Notes: a model not told the origin generated them from the sequence alone. A stretch of 64,000 nucleotides of DNA from Limnohabitans sp. WS1 (GCF_003063265.1 NZ_NERU01000002.1:328601-392600), one strand, 5' to 3'; shown: positions 36,309-45,999, counted from the first letter of the stretch. Numbers and translations: made by a program.

Positions 36309-37043
36309 TCAGGGGGTGGTGGTGACTTCGGGGCGAACGATCTCGGGCCGCACGATCTCAGGGCGCACGATGAGTGGTGCAGGCTGGGGCACGATGACCG
36401 GGGCGGGCTGCGTGACCACGGTGGGGGTGTGGGTCAAGTCATAGATGGACTCGCCAGCAATGCGGCCGCTGTTGCCGCTGGCTGCGCCACTGTTGGCCCC
36501 AATGCTGTAAGAGCCGGACCCCAGCACGCCGGTGCCGCTGAGCACCATGTTGGGCGCAGGCGCCTGGATCTGCCCCGCGATGTGGGTGATGGCCCCAAAC
36601 GTGGCGGCGCTGGTGGCAGCTTGGTCGCGGCTTTGGCCCAAACCCAAGGCCGTGGCGTTATCGCTTTGCCGCATGCCTAATTTGACGTTGCTGCTGATCA
36701 TGTAGGCCTGCGTGAGCCCTGGCACCAGCACGCTGGCCCACTGCAGCGCCGTGCTGCCGGGTGCGGTGGGTGCGGCCACGGTGCTGGGGGCTTGGCGTGC
36801 GCCATCACCCAAGCCTGCCAGCGACATCACGGCGGCCACACGGGCCACGCTGTCACCGCTTTCGGCAATGCGGGCCAGTGCGGTGTAGCGCGCTTGGTCG
36901 GCGGTGCTTTTTGCTTGGGCCATGGCCATTTGGGCTTGGGCGTAGTGCTGATAGTCTTGCGTGGCGCAGCCGCTCAGGGCCAAGCTGGCGGCGGCCAAGC
37001 CGGTCATGGCCAGGCGCGAAAAAATGCGGCGGTGGGTCTGCAT
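36309..37043 (-). CDS. Phage-encoded lipoprotein
   Basis: The signal peptide MQTHRRIFSRLAMTGLAAAS leads to lipobox LSGC, so C26 would be lipidated. The 244-residue protein has an Ala/Gln-rich helical part, a Gly/Ser-rich part and a Pro tail with triple RPEIV repeats. It is not part of the P2 set. Superinfection exclusion or envelope stress at lysis are possible roles; both are speculation. Confidence 0.7.
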   Translation of the reverse strand: MQTHRRIFSRLAMTGLAAASLALSGCATQDYQHYAQAQMAMAQAKSTADQARYTALARIAESGDSVARVAAVMSLAGLGDGARQAPSTVAAPTAPGSTALQWASVLVPGLTQAYMISSNVKLGMRQSDNATALGLGQSRDQAATSAATFGAITHIAGQIQAPAPNMVLSGTGVLGSGSYSIGANSGAASGNSGRIAGESIYDLTHTPTVVTQPAPVIVPQPAPLIVRPEIVRPEIVRPEVTTTP

Positions 37044-37062
37044 GGCGTTGTCTCCTGTGGGG

Positions 37063-37641
37063 TCAGTGGGTGGGTTGGTAAGTGATTCGGGGCGTGCCCA
37101 GGTGCTGGGTCAAAGCACTTGGCCAGCCGCACGGGCCGGGGGGCACCCAGCCTGACCGCTTGTAGGCAGCGGTGACCAAGGCGCTGCAAATCACGCCGCC
37201 TTGGCCCTCGGTCACCTCGGTCTCGTGCGGCTCGGGCATGGGGTCATCAAACAGCCGGGCGGCCAAGCGCACCAAGCCCCAGCGGGCCAAACGCCGGATG
37301 TCTTTGAAGTCGTAATCGGCCAGGCCGTCAAGCATGTGCACCGCGTGCGCGCTGGCGGCATGGCCATCCACCCGCTCAGGGGCTGAGTAAATGTCGAGCT
37401 GGCTGTGTTGGTAGTGGCGCAAGGGCGTGTAGCGGCCACCGCCGGGGTTTTCTTCGACCACAAACACCCGCTCGATGCCGTCTATCAACACCCGGCGCAC
37501 CAAGCCCACATGGCCATGAGGCCCCATGGCCCCCATGCGCAGTGCAGCGCCATAAACGCCACGGGCATGCACGGCCACGGTGTCGCCGTTTTGCACGGCG
37601 TCACGCAGGGCGTCATAGGTCATGTAGTGTTGGGGGGTCAT
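37063..37641 (-). CDS. YiiX/NlpC-P60-like papain-fold hydrolase
   Basis: A 192-residue protein with a permuted papain-like layout: HGHVGLV (H44), VFVVEEN (acid near 63) and VICSALVTAAY (nucleophile C152). Such enzymes cleave peptidoglycan peptides or lipid/amide bonds. It lies between the lipoprotein and fibre genes and has no signal peptide, so it could be carried on the virion. Assignment to the exact family is tentative. Confidence 0.6.
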   Translation of the reverse strand: MTPQHYMTYDALRDAVQNGDTVAVHARGVYGAALRMGAMGPHGHVGLVRRVLIDGIERVFVVEENPGGGRYTPLRHYQHSQLDIYSAPERVDGHAASAHAVHMLDGLADYDFKDIRRLARWGLVRLAARLFDDPMPEPHETEVTEGQGGVICSALVTAAYKRSGWVPPGPCGWPSALTQHLGTPRITYQPTH

Positions 37642-37653
37642 GGTGGCATGGCC

Positions 37654-38184
37654 TTATGACTGCCCGAACTGACGCTCGGTATCGGTGATGGGGGCCAACT
37701 GCACCCGGTCTTTCCAGTCCGCATCCAGCACCTTCAGGCTGGCCAGCATGCCCAGGCCTGTGGCCAGGCCAGCGCCGTCCAGGTCAATGGTGCGGCTGCT
37801 CAAAAGGTCAGCACGCAGCGTGGCCACTTGGGCTTGCAGCTGCTGGGTCTTGGCGTCAGCGGCGGGGTTGACGGTGCCTGCAAGCAAGATGGCGGCACGC
37901 TCAGCGAAAGTGAATCGCAGGTACAGCGCACCGGCCGCAATGAGACGGCTGGGGGGCACGGGCACGGGCTCGGGTGGTGGTGCGGGTGGTGTCCAGTCCG
38001 GGTCGCGCTTGACCGTCTTTTTCTTGGCGTCGTACAGGTAGCCGTCCAACTCGGACAGACCGAAAGTGTTTTCCACGAAGGTGATGGTGGGGTTGGCCAG
38101 CTGGTGCGCTTCGAAGTCGCTGTCGTAGATGCCTTGGATCAAAACGACTTTGCCGTCTACCACGCCGATGTAAATTTTTTGCAT
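37654..38184 (-). CDS. Fibre-locus hypothetical protein
   Basis: This 176-residue protein has an N-terminal beta part (MQKIYIGVVDGKVVLIQGIYD), a Pro-rich hinge (PPAPPPEPVPVPP) and a helical C-terminus. Placement near fibres suggests a fibre assembly or chaperone role, without sequence proof. Confidence 0.55.
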   Translation of the reverse strand: MQKIYIGVVDGKVVLIQGIYDSDFEAHQLANPTITFVENTFGLSELDGYLYDAKKKTVKRDPDWTPPAPPPEPVPVPPSRLIAAGALYLRFTFAERAAILLAGTVNPAADAKTQQLQAQVATLRADLLSSRTIDLDGAGLATGLGMLASLKVLDADWKDRVQLAPITDTERQFGQS

Positions 38185-38194
38185 GGCGGGCTCC

Positions 38195-38608
38195 TCAGAA
38201 TTCTTCGATGACGCAAAAGCGGGCGGATGCCGATGTCATCACGATCGTTGCGCCAGCCGGAAGGTATGAAATGCGGTTGACGAAACCACGGGTATAAAGT
38301 TCAGAATATGTAACGCCACCATAACCAGCGCCAGTACTTTTAATGCCGAAAAAGTTCCCTGCCAAAGCATCTGCTGTGCTTGCAACAGGTGCGGCAGTCT
38401 GGTCCGTGCCAGAAAATTGCCCAGTTGGCATTGAAGTCGAACCGATCCCAAAAGCACCTCTCGTAACTACAGCGCTGTAAGAATTGACCGATGCGTTGAT
38501 TGAATACCGCTCCAAAATCACCTTCGCCACCCGCCCTGCCGGTACCGTGTAAACCGTGGTGGCCGTAGCACCAATGGTTACGTCAAAAACTTTGACCTGC
38601 TTTGCCAT
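38195..38608 (-). CDS. Fibre-locus structural hypothetical protein
   Basis: This 137-residue, beta-rich, Gly/Ser/Thr-rich protein begins MAKQVKVFDVTIGATATTVYTVPAGRVAKV, a pattern seen in small virion decoration proteins. It is more A/T-rich than its neighbours, suggesting recent exchange. Function is unknown. Confidence 0.55.
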   Translation of the reverse strand: MAKQVKVFDVTIGATATTVYTVPAGRVAKVILERYSINASVNSYSAVVTRGAFGIGSTSMPTGQFSGTDQTAAPVASTADALAGNFFGIKSTGAGYGGVTYSELYTRGFVNRISYLPAGATIVMTSASARFCVIEEF

Positions 38609-38628
38609 AAAAATTCCTTTTCAAAAAA

Positions 38629-39420
38629 TCAAAACGCGCTGAAGGCTTCGCCGCCACCGCCCGAATTCCAAGCGGCTTTTTCAGCGTCGCTCACAACCAA
38701 ATTTGCAGACCAAGCACCCCAAGCGGTATCGAACATTTGCCGCATCACGATCTGTCCGTCATTGCCCGCAAAGCCGTAGGCAATTTGGGTCTTCCAGCGG
38801 TTGTTGTGCACCATCTGCTGCACCAGCCACCAGCCCGTGGCATTGGGTGCGCCAGTGGCGGCTGATGCCATCAAAAAGGCGTTGGCGTCGGGCGTGACGT
38901 TGAAGTCGGTCACGCTCACGCACGGCCCGGCATGGCCCCACAAGCCCACGGCCATCTTGTTGCTCCAGGCCTGCTTTTCAGCGTCGCTCACCAAGCGGTT
39001 GTTGGTGTCTTGCTTGATGATCGATGGGGGGTGCTCAGCTGGGTGCGCATAAGCGTTGGCACTGGCTTCAATGCCCGCCAACTTTTGCCGCTCAAGGTCG
39101 GTCATGAAGCGGTTGCCAGCGTCTTGCTTGATGATCGATGGGGGGTGCTCAGCCGGGTGCGAATAGGCGTTGGCCTGGGCTGCAATGCCGTCCAGCTTGG
39201 CTTTGTCGGCGGCGGCCATGAAGCCAGCGGCGGCAGCGGTGGCGGCGGCGTGGCCGTGGGTGCCCAAGGTGTTTTGCGCGGTGGCCATGGCCGTTTGCAA
39301 TGCCTTGATGGCCGCGTCGGCCAGGGTCAGGGCTTGTGCCAGGCGCAGCACGTCTTCACCCAGCAAGTTGCTGGGGTGGGGCAAGGGCATTTGCAGGTGG
39401 GGGGTTTTGTCATCGACCAT
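38629..39420 (-). CDS. Tail fibre-like protein with 38-residue repeats
   Basis: A 263-residue protein with an N-terminal helical part and two copies of a 38-residue unit starting ANAYSHPAEHPPSIIKQD, followed by partial units ending in (V)SDAEKxAW. The C-terminal part VGLWGHAGPCVSVTDFN to MRQMFDTAWGAWS resembles receptor-binding tips of short fibres. The repeats are also visible in DNA with a 114-bp period (39007 and 39121). Confidence 0.7.
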   Translation of the reverse strand: MVDDKTPHLQMPLPHPSNLLGEDVLRLAQALTLADAAIKALQTAMATAQNTLGTHGHAAATAAAAGFMAAADKAKLDGIAAQANAYSHPAEHPPSIIKQDAGNRFMTDLERQKLAGIEASANAYAHPAEHPPSIIKQDTNNRLVSDAEKQAWSNKMAVGLWGHAGPCVSVTDFNVTPDANAFLMASAATGAPNATGWWLVQQMVHNNRWKTQIAYGFAGNDGQIVMRQMFDTAWGAWSANLVVSDAEKAAWNSGGGGEAFSAF

Positions 39421-39438
39421 GTGTCGTGTCCTTGGGGG

Positions 39439-42400
39439 TTACAGGATCACCACGCGCAGGTTGTGCACGGTGGGGCGTTGGGTGTGGGTGCCGCTCAGGC
39501 TCAGGCGCACGCGCAGGCGGTCGGCGTCGATGCTGGCCAGCTCGTAAGTCAGCTCCAGCACGCCCACTTGGTGGGGGCTTTGGCTGGTGTAGGGCACGCT
39601 GACCCAGGCGCCTGCAGTGCCTTGGCCGTTGCCAGTGTTGGTGCCGGTCACGGCTTGCACTTGCACGCTGCAGCCGCTGCCGTCGGGCAGGTTGGCTTCC
39701 AAAATGATGCGCACTTTGCAGCTGCCCCCGGCGGTGATCAGGGGGGTGATGTAGTCGCCGCTGGTTTGCAAGCTGCCTGCCACAAGCTGCACGCTGGGCT
39801 CTAGCACAGCGCCCAGGCTGGCACTGCCGCGCAGGCGGGCTTGCACATTGACTTTGCCGCTGTAGCGCTGGGGCAGGCGCAGCACTTGGCCGGCGGCGGC
39901 GGTGTAGCGGGTCTTGTCGTCCAGCGTCAGCACAAAGTCGCCGGTGGCGGTGGCGGTGGGTTGGTGCACATGGGCGCTGATCATCAAGTCGCTGGCGTCC
40001 ACCACGGGCACGGTGCCCAGGTCAATCAGGTGCTCGGGGTTTTTGTAGTTCACGCCCAAAAGGCCAAAGGTCAGGTCGGCCCCTTGGTGGGGCGTCCAGG
40101 TAGCCGCGTTGCTGCTGCTGAGCAGCACGCCCACGGTGTAGGGCTGGCTGGTCACCCAGCGGCCGGTGCTTTTGTCCCACTTGCCCAGTTCGGCAATGCT
40201 GGCAGCGGTGATCGCGTCGTCGCACAGCAGCACCAGGGCGTATTCGGTGTTGGCGTCCAACAGCACGGGCGGCCATGTCACGCGGGTGGCTTGGCCAGCG
40301 GGGGCCATGTCCACGGTCAGCACGCGGGTCTCAGACAAGATGCGGGGGCTGGGGTAGCCGTGGTCGGTCTCGCGCAGCTGAACCAGCACGTTGGCACCTT
40401 TGGCACCATTGCGTTCGGCAAACCACACGTCCACCCCGGCCACTTGGGTGGCCACCGACAGCGTCAGGGTTTGGGCCAGGGGGTCAACGCGCTGGTACCA
40501 AACTTTGGTCACTTGCTGCGCTTCGCGTGCCACGGCGGTGCCCTGGCCCACAAACAGGGCACTGGCGCTGCTGCCCCCACTGCCCGCAATGGCCACGGTC
40601 TTGGTGCCTGCAGGCACGCGGGGGGGGATTTTGAATTTGGCTTGCAGCCGCCCGTTGGCGTCGGCCACGGCGGGGGTTTTGCCGTCAAGCAGTGTGGGCG
40701 TGAGGGTGATGTCGTCAAAGCTCAGCCGGGTGACGGCTTCGCCCGGGCCAAAGGCGCAGTCAATTTGCACGTCAATTTCGCGCAAAAAGGCCAGCGCGGT
40801 GGCGGTTTCTTTCAGCGTCATAGTGCTTGTGCTGCGGCTCGTTTCGCGGGCGCTGTTGCCAGATCCTTCAAAAAAGCTTTGCGACAGCGGGCTGGCCCAT
40901 TGGGTGGTCACTTCGCTCCAGCGGTCCACGGCGGGGCTCAGCGTCATGTCCACGGGTAGCTTGTCAAAAGTGCTGTAGGGGTTGATCAACATGCTGCCGG
41001 TGTTGGACCACTGCCCCAACACGGTGACATGGGTGTGCGGAATGTATTGCCGCTGTGTCAACGCGCCCACTTGCGTCACGGTCACAGCCACGGGCAGTTG
41101 CAGCGCGCCGTGCATGACGGCGGCGGTTTGGGGCTGGCCCGCATCGCGCATGTCATTGTTCAAGAACGGGTCGGCAAACAGGCCTTTTTTAATGCCGGTG
41201 TGGCGGCCTGCCATGTCCAGTGCCAGGCGCATTTCGGCTTGGTCCACACGCAGGGTGTCCAAGCGGTTGGCGTAGTCGCTCAGGGTCTGCATGTCCACCA
41301 TGCGCACGCCGTCGGGCACCAGGCGGCGGTCGGCGTCCCAGCTTTGGTACACGGTGGCCAGGCTCAGTGATCCTTGGGGCACGCGGGGGGGCTGGGGTGA
41401 CCATTCGGCGCTCACGCCTGCAATCCAGTCAAAGCGGCCGTCGGCACTCATAACCAATCGGTCCCACCGGCGCAGGGCGGCGGTGTAGCTCAGCAAAATC
41501 TGTGTGCCTTCCAGCGCGCCGCTCAGGGTGCAGCTGCGGCTGCTCACGTTGCTCAGCGTGGCGGTGATGATGTGCTGGTAGGTCACCACATAGGTGCTGC
41601 CCGGTGCGGGTTCGGCCCCGCCGGGTGACCAGTCCACCCGCCCGGCGGTGAGCTTGAAGTCAGCCGTGGGCGCAAAGGTGGTGGCACCTTGGGTGATTTT
41701 TTCAATCTTGATGACGCTGCCGTCGGGCAGGGGGTCGGCCGTGCCCTCAAAGCTGCCGTGGGTCACAGTCTTTTCGCTGCGCACGGTGATGCGTGCGGTG
41801 GGCGTGCCCAGCATGGGCCAGCGGTCAAAGTTGATGACTTGCGCGGCCACACCGGTGCTGGTGTGCGGCTCGCTGTCCACAGTCAGCAAATCGGGCTTGG
41901 CTTTGTAGACCATGCGGCGGCTCGATGGCATTTCGAGCGATCGGCCTGCAATGCGCACCGCACCTTCACCAATGGTGTAGACCTGGTCGCCGTCGGGTGT
42001 GTCGGGGCTTTGCACCACGTGCATGCCGCGCACGATGTAATGGCCGCCCACGCTGTCTTGGTCGTAGCGCTCAATGGCTCGGCTAATGGAGTCGATGAAC
42101 GGCGGCGCTTCGCGGGGGCGCAGCTGCCCGTCTTCGATGACAAACAACGGGTAAAAATTGCCTTCTTGTTTGTTGGACTGGCCCCACACCACACGCACGC
42201 GCTCACGGTCGGCACCGGGCATGGCGTAGCCGTGCATGCCCAAAGCGGGGTTGAGCAAAGCGGGGTCTTCGTCGGCGGTGATGCGCTCGGTGGTGAGCCA
42301 CACCCCAATGGTCACCAGCCCGGTGACAGAGATCTGCAGGTCAGCCGCTGGCACATGGCGCACGGCCCCGGCAATGTAGACCTGACCGGCTTGGCAGGCA

Positions 42401-42609
42401 GCGGTACCGGTGCTGGCGTTGACGGTGCAGCTGGCCCCGGCCACCAGGTCGCCTTCTTTGAAAATGCGGTCGGCCACGGCACGCAGGCGCTGCCCGATGA
42501 TGGACTGCATTTCGTTCAATTCGGCCGACTGCAAGATGCGGTCGGGCCGGAACAGCAGCCGGTCATACCCCTTGGCGGGGTCGTGCGGGTTGTAGGTCTC
42601 GTCAATCAT
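39439..42609 (-). CDS. Large DUF4815-type tail fibre / baseplate protein
   Basis: From ATG 42609 the product has 1056 residues. The opening MIDETYNPHDPAKGYDRLLFRPDRILQ and the block LNEMQSIIGQRLRAVADRIFKEGD are DUF4815 hallmarks. The rest is beta-rich. It replaces the P2 H/G fibre pair. The longer frame to 42654 begins with a non-standard codon and lacks a ribosome site. Confidence 0.75.
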   Translation of the reverse strand: MIDETYNPHDPAKGYDRLLFRPDRILQSAELNEMQSIIGQRLRAVADRIFKEGDLVAGASCTVNASTGTAACQAGQVYIAGAVRHVPAADLQISVTGLVTIGVWLTTERITADEDPALLNPALGMHGYAMPGADRERVRVVWGQSNKQEGNFYPLFVIEDGQLRPREAPPFIDSISRAIERYDQDSVGGHYIVRGMHVVQSPDTPDGDQVYTIGEGAVRIAGRSLEMPSSRRMVYKAKPDLLTVDSEPHTSTGVAAQVINFDRWPMLGTPTARITVRSEKTVTHGSFEGTADPLPDGSVIKIEKITQGATTFAPTADFKLTAGRVDWSPGGAEPAPGSTYVVTYQHIITATLSNVSSRSCTLSGALEGTQILLSYTAALRRWDRLVMSADGRFDWIAGVSAEWSPQPPRVPQGSLSLATVYQSWDADRRLVPDGVRMVDMQTLSDYANRLDTLRVDQAEMRLALDMAGRHTGIKKGLFADPFLNNDMRDAGQPQTAAVMHGALQLPVAVTVTQVGALTQRQYIPHTHVTVLGQWSNTGSMLINPYSTFDKLPVDMTLSPAVDRWSEVTTQWASPLSQSFFEGSGNSARETSRSTSTMTLKETATALAFLREIDVQIDCAFGPGEAVTRLSFDDITLTPTLLDGKTPAVADANGRLQAKFKIPPRVPAGTKTVAIAGSGGSSASALFVGQGTAVAREAQQVTKVWYQRVDPLAQTLTLSVATQVAGVDVWFAERNGAKGANVLVQLRETDHGYPSPRILSETRVLTVDMAPAGQATRVTWPPVLLDANTEYALVLLCDDAITAASIAELGKWDKSTGRWVTSQPYTVGVLLSSSNAATWTPHQGADLTFGLLGVNYKNPEHLIDLGTVPVVDASDLMISAHVHQPTATATGDFVLTLDDKTRYTAAAGQVLRLPQRYSGKVNVQARLRGSASLGAVLEPSVQLVAGSLQTSGDYITPLITAGGSCKVRIILEANLPDGSGCSVQVQAVTGTNTGNGQGTAGAWVSVPYTSQSPHQVGVLELTYELASIDADRLRVRLSLSGTHTQRPTVHNLRVVIL

Positions 42610-42631
42610 GGGGCAAGGGTCTGGCGTGAAA

Positions 42632-43114
42632 TTAGAAGGGCAGCACGTACTCAAACACCTGGCGCACGGTGTTCACGCGGGGGAAGGCCTTGACGTATTC
42701 GACGGCGTACAGGTCGCCCGGGGTCAGCAAATCACCCGGGGCGTAATAGGTTTGGGTGGCGGGCACGGTGGTCTTGAGCGTGGTGCCTGCCAAGATGCCC
42801 AGCTCTCGAATGCTTTTGCCCACGGCATCGCCAAAGTCAAAAACAAATTTGAGATAGACCAAATCGGTGGGGGTCGCGCTCAGGTTGTATTTGCCCGAGG
42901 ACAGTTCGACGGTGCCAGTGGCGGATGCAACGGCATACGACACGGTTTGTGCTTTGCGTCGGCCCAGCTCGGCCAACAAAGCGGTGGCGGTGGTGGGCTC
43001 AACGGGGGGCGTGGCGTCCCATGCGGCAGAGCCTTCGCCCCAGGCCAAAAAGATGGGCAGGCTTGCAAATTCTTTGGCCAACAAGATTCGGCCGGCGCGT
43101 TGTAAAGATGACAT
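42632..43114 (-). CDS. Baseplate/fibre-connector hypothetical protein
   Basis: This 160-residue protein begins MSSLQRAGRILLAKEFASLP. The FDFGDAVGKSIRELGILAGT segment suggests a small structural component that joins gpI to the large fibre. It sits between these two genes. No named family is recognised with certainty. Confidence 0.6.
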   Translation of the reverse strand: MSSLQRAGRILLAKEFASLPIFLAWGEGSAAWDATPPVEPTTATALLAELGRRKAQTVSYAVASATGTVELSSGKYNLSATPTDLVYLKFVFDFGDAVGKSIRELGILAGTTLKTTVPATQTYYAPGDLLTPGDLYAVEYVKAFPRVNTVRQVFEYVLPF

Positions 43115-43180
43115 GGTGGGGTGCCTTTCGGTGAGGTGGGTGTGTTTTGCTGAAGGGGTGGATCTGCGTGTTCAGGGCGC

Positions 43181-45133
43181 TCAGGCCGTCAAGGTGCTGG
43201 CCCGGCGGTCCAGTGGCAGGCCCCATCGTTCGGTGTTTGACCAGGTCTTGCTGGACCAGCCCAGCGGGGTAAAGCGCTCGGGCCAAAGCGTTTGGCGGGT
43301 GTGGGCGTGGTCGCTGCTGCCCAGCGTGCGCACCCAGCTGGCGCACACGCTGCCCCATTGCGCCCAGGCGCTGGATGTTGTGACCGCCATGGGGGCTGCA
43401 GGTGTAGCGCTGCTTTGCAGGGCTTGTGTTGTGGCCGCTTGCAAGGCGTCTGCGCGGGGTGTCAGGGCGCTGGTGTCGCCCAGGCTTTGCTGGGTGGCGG
43501 GGCTGGCCGTGGTGCTGGTGCTCAGTGGCAGGGCGCTGGTGCTTTGCGCTTGGCTTGTGGGCAGGGGGGCCACGGCGGCAGTGTTGGCGGTACCGCTTTG
43601 CAGGGTCAGTGTGCTGTTGGGCTCAAGGGCGTCGCCCGTGCGCAGCGCGGTGCTGGTGTCACCCAGGCTTTGCTGGGTGACGGGGCTGGCCGTGGTGCTG
43701 GTGCCCAGCGGCAGGGCGCTGGTGCTTTGGGCCATGCCGGTGGGCAAGGGGGGCACGGCGGCGGCGGTGCCATCGCCGCTTTGCAGGGCTTGTGTGCTGT
43801 TGGGCTCAAGGGCATCGCCCGTGCGCAGTGCCGTGGTGGTATCGCCTTGGCTTTGCTGGGTGGCGGTGCTGGCGGTGGTGCTGGTGCCCAGCGGCAGGGC
43901 GCTGGTGCTTTGCGCTTGGCTTGTGGGCAAGGGGGGCACGGCGGCGGCGGTGCCATCGCCGCTTTGCAGGGCCAGTGTGCTGTTGGGCTCAAGGGCATCG
44001 CCCGTGCGCAGCGCGGTGGTGGTGTCGCCTTGGCTTTGTTGGGTGGCGGGGCTGGCGGTGGTGCTGGTGCCCAGCGGCAGGGCGATGGTGCTTTGCGCTT
44101 CGCCTTGGGCTTGGGTGTCGCGCAGGGCTTGCGTGTCGGCCAGGGCCAGGGTGCTGTCTTGTGTTTCGCTGCGGGCGCTGTCGGCACCGGTCAGCCAGTG
44201 GCCCAGCCAGCTTTTGTCGTCGTCCCAGCCGGGCTGGGGGGCTCGCTCGGGCAGGCCTTGGCTGTGCGCGTTGCAGGTGCTTTGGGCCAGGGCGGGCAGC
44301 TCGCGCAGCAAGGTGGTGCTGTACAGGGCTTGCGCTTCAGAGGGCGTGGCCGTCAGGGTGGCCATGGGGGTTTGGTTGCCGTGCAGCTGCAGGCCGTTGC
44401 CGTCCATGCCCGGTGCCCAGGTGCTCAGGCCCCAGCCACCGCCGGTGGCCCAACGCAGGGTGCCTGCAGCGCGGTGGGGCAGGCGGTCTGATCGCCAGGC
44501 GGCGTGCGTCCAGTCCACAGCGCCTTCGGGTTGCTTGGGCAGCAGGCGGCGGTGCCAGCTGACAAAGCTGACTTTCAGCGCGCCGGTGCTGGTGTTCACC
44601 CAGGCGCCGCTGTCGGTGTCCAGCATGGCTTGGTCCAGCGGCTGTCCACCGTCCAGGCGCAGGGCGCGCAGGTCCCAGCCGTGGTACACGCGGTAAAAGT
44701 GCACATGCAGCGGGATGCTGTGGCGCACCAAACGGGCCACCACTTCCAGCTCTTCGGCGCTGGCCACGCGGCCCAGGTCAATGTGCAGGTAGGGGCCTTC
44801 TTCTTCGAGCACCACGTTGGTGGTGTAGCCCAGCCAGCCCAGCACGCGGCGCACAGCGGCGGCGCTGCCGCGCTCCCGCAGCCAGGGCACACCGGCTTCA
44901 AGCAGGGCGTCAATGTCTGCAAATTGGTCGGCAAAGGGGCTCAGGCCCCATTCAGCGGCAAGCCATGGTTTGTGGCTGGGGTGGTTGCCGGTGTGGGCGC
45001 TGTCGGCTTGCACTTGGCTCAGCAGGCTGTCCCACTGGGGGCATTGCTCATCAATCAGCTTTTCCAGCGCTGAGCTGCCCGATGGCAGCAAGCTGGTGCG
45101 GGTGGGGCGGCGGTCCATGACGGGGGCGGTCAT
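43181..45133 (-). CDS. I: P2 gpI-like baseplate protein with long repeat extension
   Basis: The first 200 residues match gpI (RTSLLPSGSSALEKLIDEQC, then ADIDALLEAGVPWLRERGS). P2 gpI has 176 residues; this one has 650. The extra part includes a 61-residue repeat (starting AQSTxALPLGTSTTAS) present three times plus a partial fourth from residue 346 on. It is Thr/Ser/Ala/Gln-rich and probably extended. ATG overlaps the gpJ stop by 4 nt. Confidence 0.82.
   Translation of the reverse strand: MTAPVMDRRPTRTSLLPSGSSALEKLIDEQCPQWDSLLSQVQADSAHTGNHPSHKPWLAAEWGLSPFADQFADIDALLEAGVPWLRERGSAAAVRRVLGWLGYTTNVVLEEEGPYLHIDLGRVASAEELEVVARLVRHSIPLHVHFYRVYHGWDLRALRLDGGQPLDQAMLDTDSGAWVNTSTGALKVSFVSWHRRLLPKQPEGAVDWTHAAWRSDRLPHRAAGTLRWATGGGWGLSTWAPGMDGNGLQLHGNQTPMATLTATPSEAQALYSTTLLRELPALAQSTCNAHSQGLPERAPQPGWDDDKSWLGHWLTGADSARSETQDSTLALADTQALRDTQAQGEAQSTIALPLGTSTTASPATQQSQGDTTTALRTGDALEPNSTLALQSGDGTAAAVPPLPTSQAQSTSALPLGTSTTASTATQQSQGDTTTALRTGDALEPNSTQALQSGDGTAAAVPPLPTGMAQSTSALPLGTSTTASPVTQQSLGDTSTALRTGDALEPNSTLTLQSGTANTAAVAPLPTSQAQSTSALPLSTSTTASPATQQSLGDTSALTPRADALQAATTQALQSSATPAAPMAVTTSSAWAQWGSVCASWVRTLGSSDHAHTRQTLWPERFTPLGWSSKTWSNTERWGLPLDRRASTLTA
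43400..44098. repeat. 183-bp tandem repeats inside gene I
   Basis: Units start at 44098, 43915 and 43732 (reading leftward), with a shortened diverged fourth unit from 43549. The units remain nearly identical in DNA, so they are recent duplications or kept homogeneous by recombination. Confidence 0.85.
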
Positions 45134-45999
45134 GCTTGCACGCCTTTGTCAATCAAGCGCACCACGCCCGGTACCGGAAATTCGTTCGATGCCAGGGGTG
45201 TGCTTTCGGCCGGTTCGGTGTCGCCCACAAAGCGCACAGCGGCCACGCCGTCGGTGTGCAGTTGGGCGGTGATCCAGCTGCGGGCCACGTTGCCCCCCAA
45301 TTTGGCATGTCCGGACAGCGCGGTTTGCAGCCGGGTGGTGAGGCGTTGGGCCAAGTCAAGCGGGGCTGCGGCCGTGCGCCAAATGTGCGCGTGCACGTCA
45401 ATCGGCCGGGGCTTGGCCAACTGCACACTCACGGACACACCCAAGGGGCGGCCGCGTGGGCTGTTCACTTGCTCAGCCACTGCGGTGCGCAGGGCTTCGG
45501 GGTCGGCGGCGTGGGGCTGGGGCCAGATCAAGATCTGCACATAGCCCGGCCGCACTTGCACGGCCACCGCGTCGCGAATGTCCAGGCTGGTGGCCATGGC
45601 CATTTCTTCATAGGCTTCTTTGGTGCCGTTGCCTGCCAGGGCACGGATTCGCAGGCCAATGCGCACACGGTAGCGGTCGTCGCCTTCGCCCGTCATGCGG
45701 GGGCACCCGTAAAACTGGCCTTTGTGGTCCAGGTCGCTGCCACTGGCGTAGGCCAACAGAAATGAGCGCATGGCGTCATTCAGGCGGGCACGGTACAGCA
45801 GCTCTCGGTAAGCAAAGGCTTGCAGCAGCTTGGTCAGCGGCTCGCTTTCAAGCGTGAGCACGCCTTGCAGTTCGGGGGCACGGGCCAGCAGGTCGGCGCG
45901 CACGGCGGTGTAAATGTGCTCAAAGTCCAGAGGCTCCAGCACCAGGGGTGCGGGCAAGGTGGTGGGCAGGGTTGTGCCCAAGGCGGTGGGCTCGGTCAT
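45130..45999 (-). CDS. J: Baseplate wedge protein (P2 gpJ-like)
   Basis: This 289-residue baseplate J protein carries LEPLDFEHIYTAVRADLLAR at the start and LLAYASGSDLDHKGQFYG, LRIRALAGNGTKEAYEEMA in the core. It overlaps W by 4 nt upstream and I by 4 nt downstream, as in P2. Confidence 0.92.
   Translation of the reverse strand: MTEPTALGTTLPTTLPAPLVLEPLDFEHIYTAVRADLLARAPELQGVLTLESEPLTKLLQAFAYRELLYRARLNDAMRSFLLAYASGSDLDHKGQFYGCPRMTGEGDDRYRVRIGLRIRALAGNGTKEAYEEMAMATSLDIRDAVAVQVRPGYVQILIWPQPHAADPEALRTAVAEQVNSPRGRPLGVSVSVQLAKPRPIDVHAHIWRTAAAPLDLAQRLTTRLQTALSGHAKLGGNVARSWITAQLHTDGVAAVRFVGDTEPAESTPLASNEFPVPGVVRLIDKGVQA

Noticed and set aside
42867..44696. 609-codon + strand frame opposite gene I
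   Set aside because: Its repeats are the antisense of the gene I repeats; it lies against the late operon.
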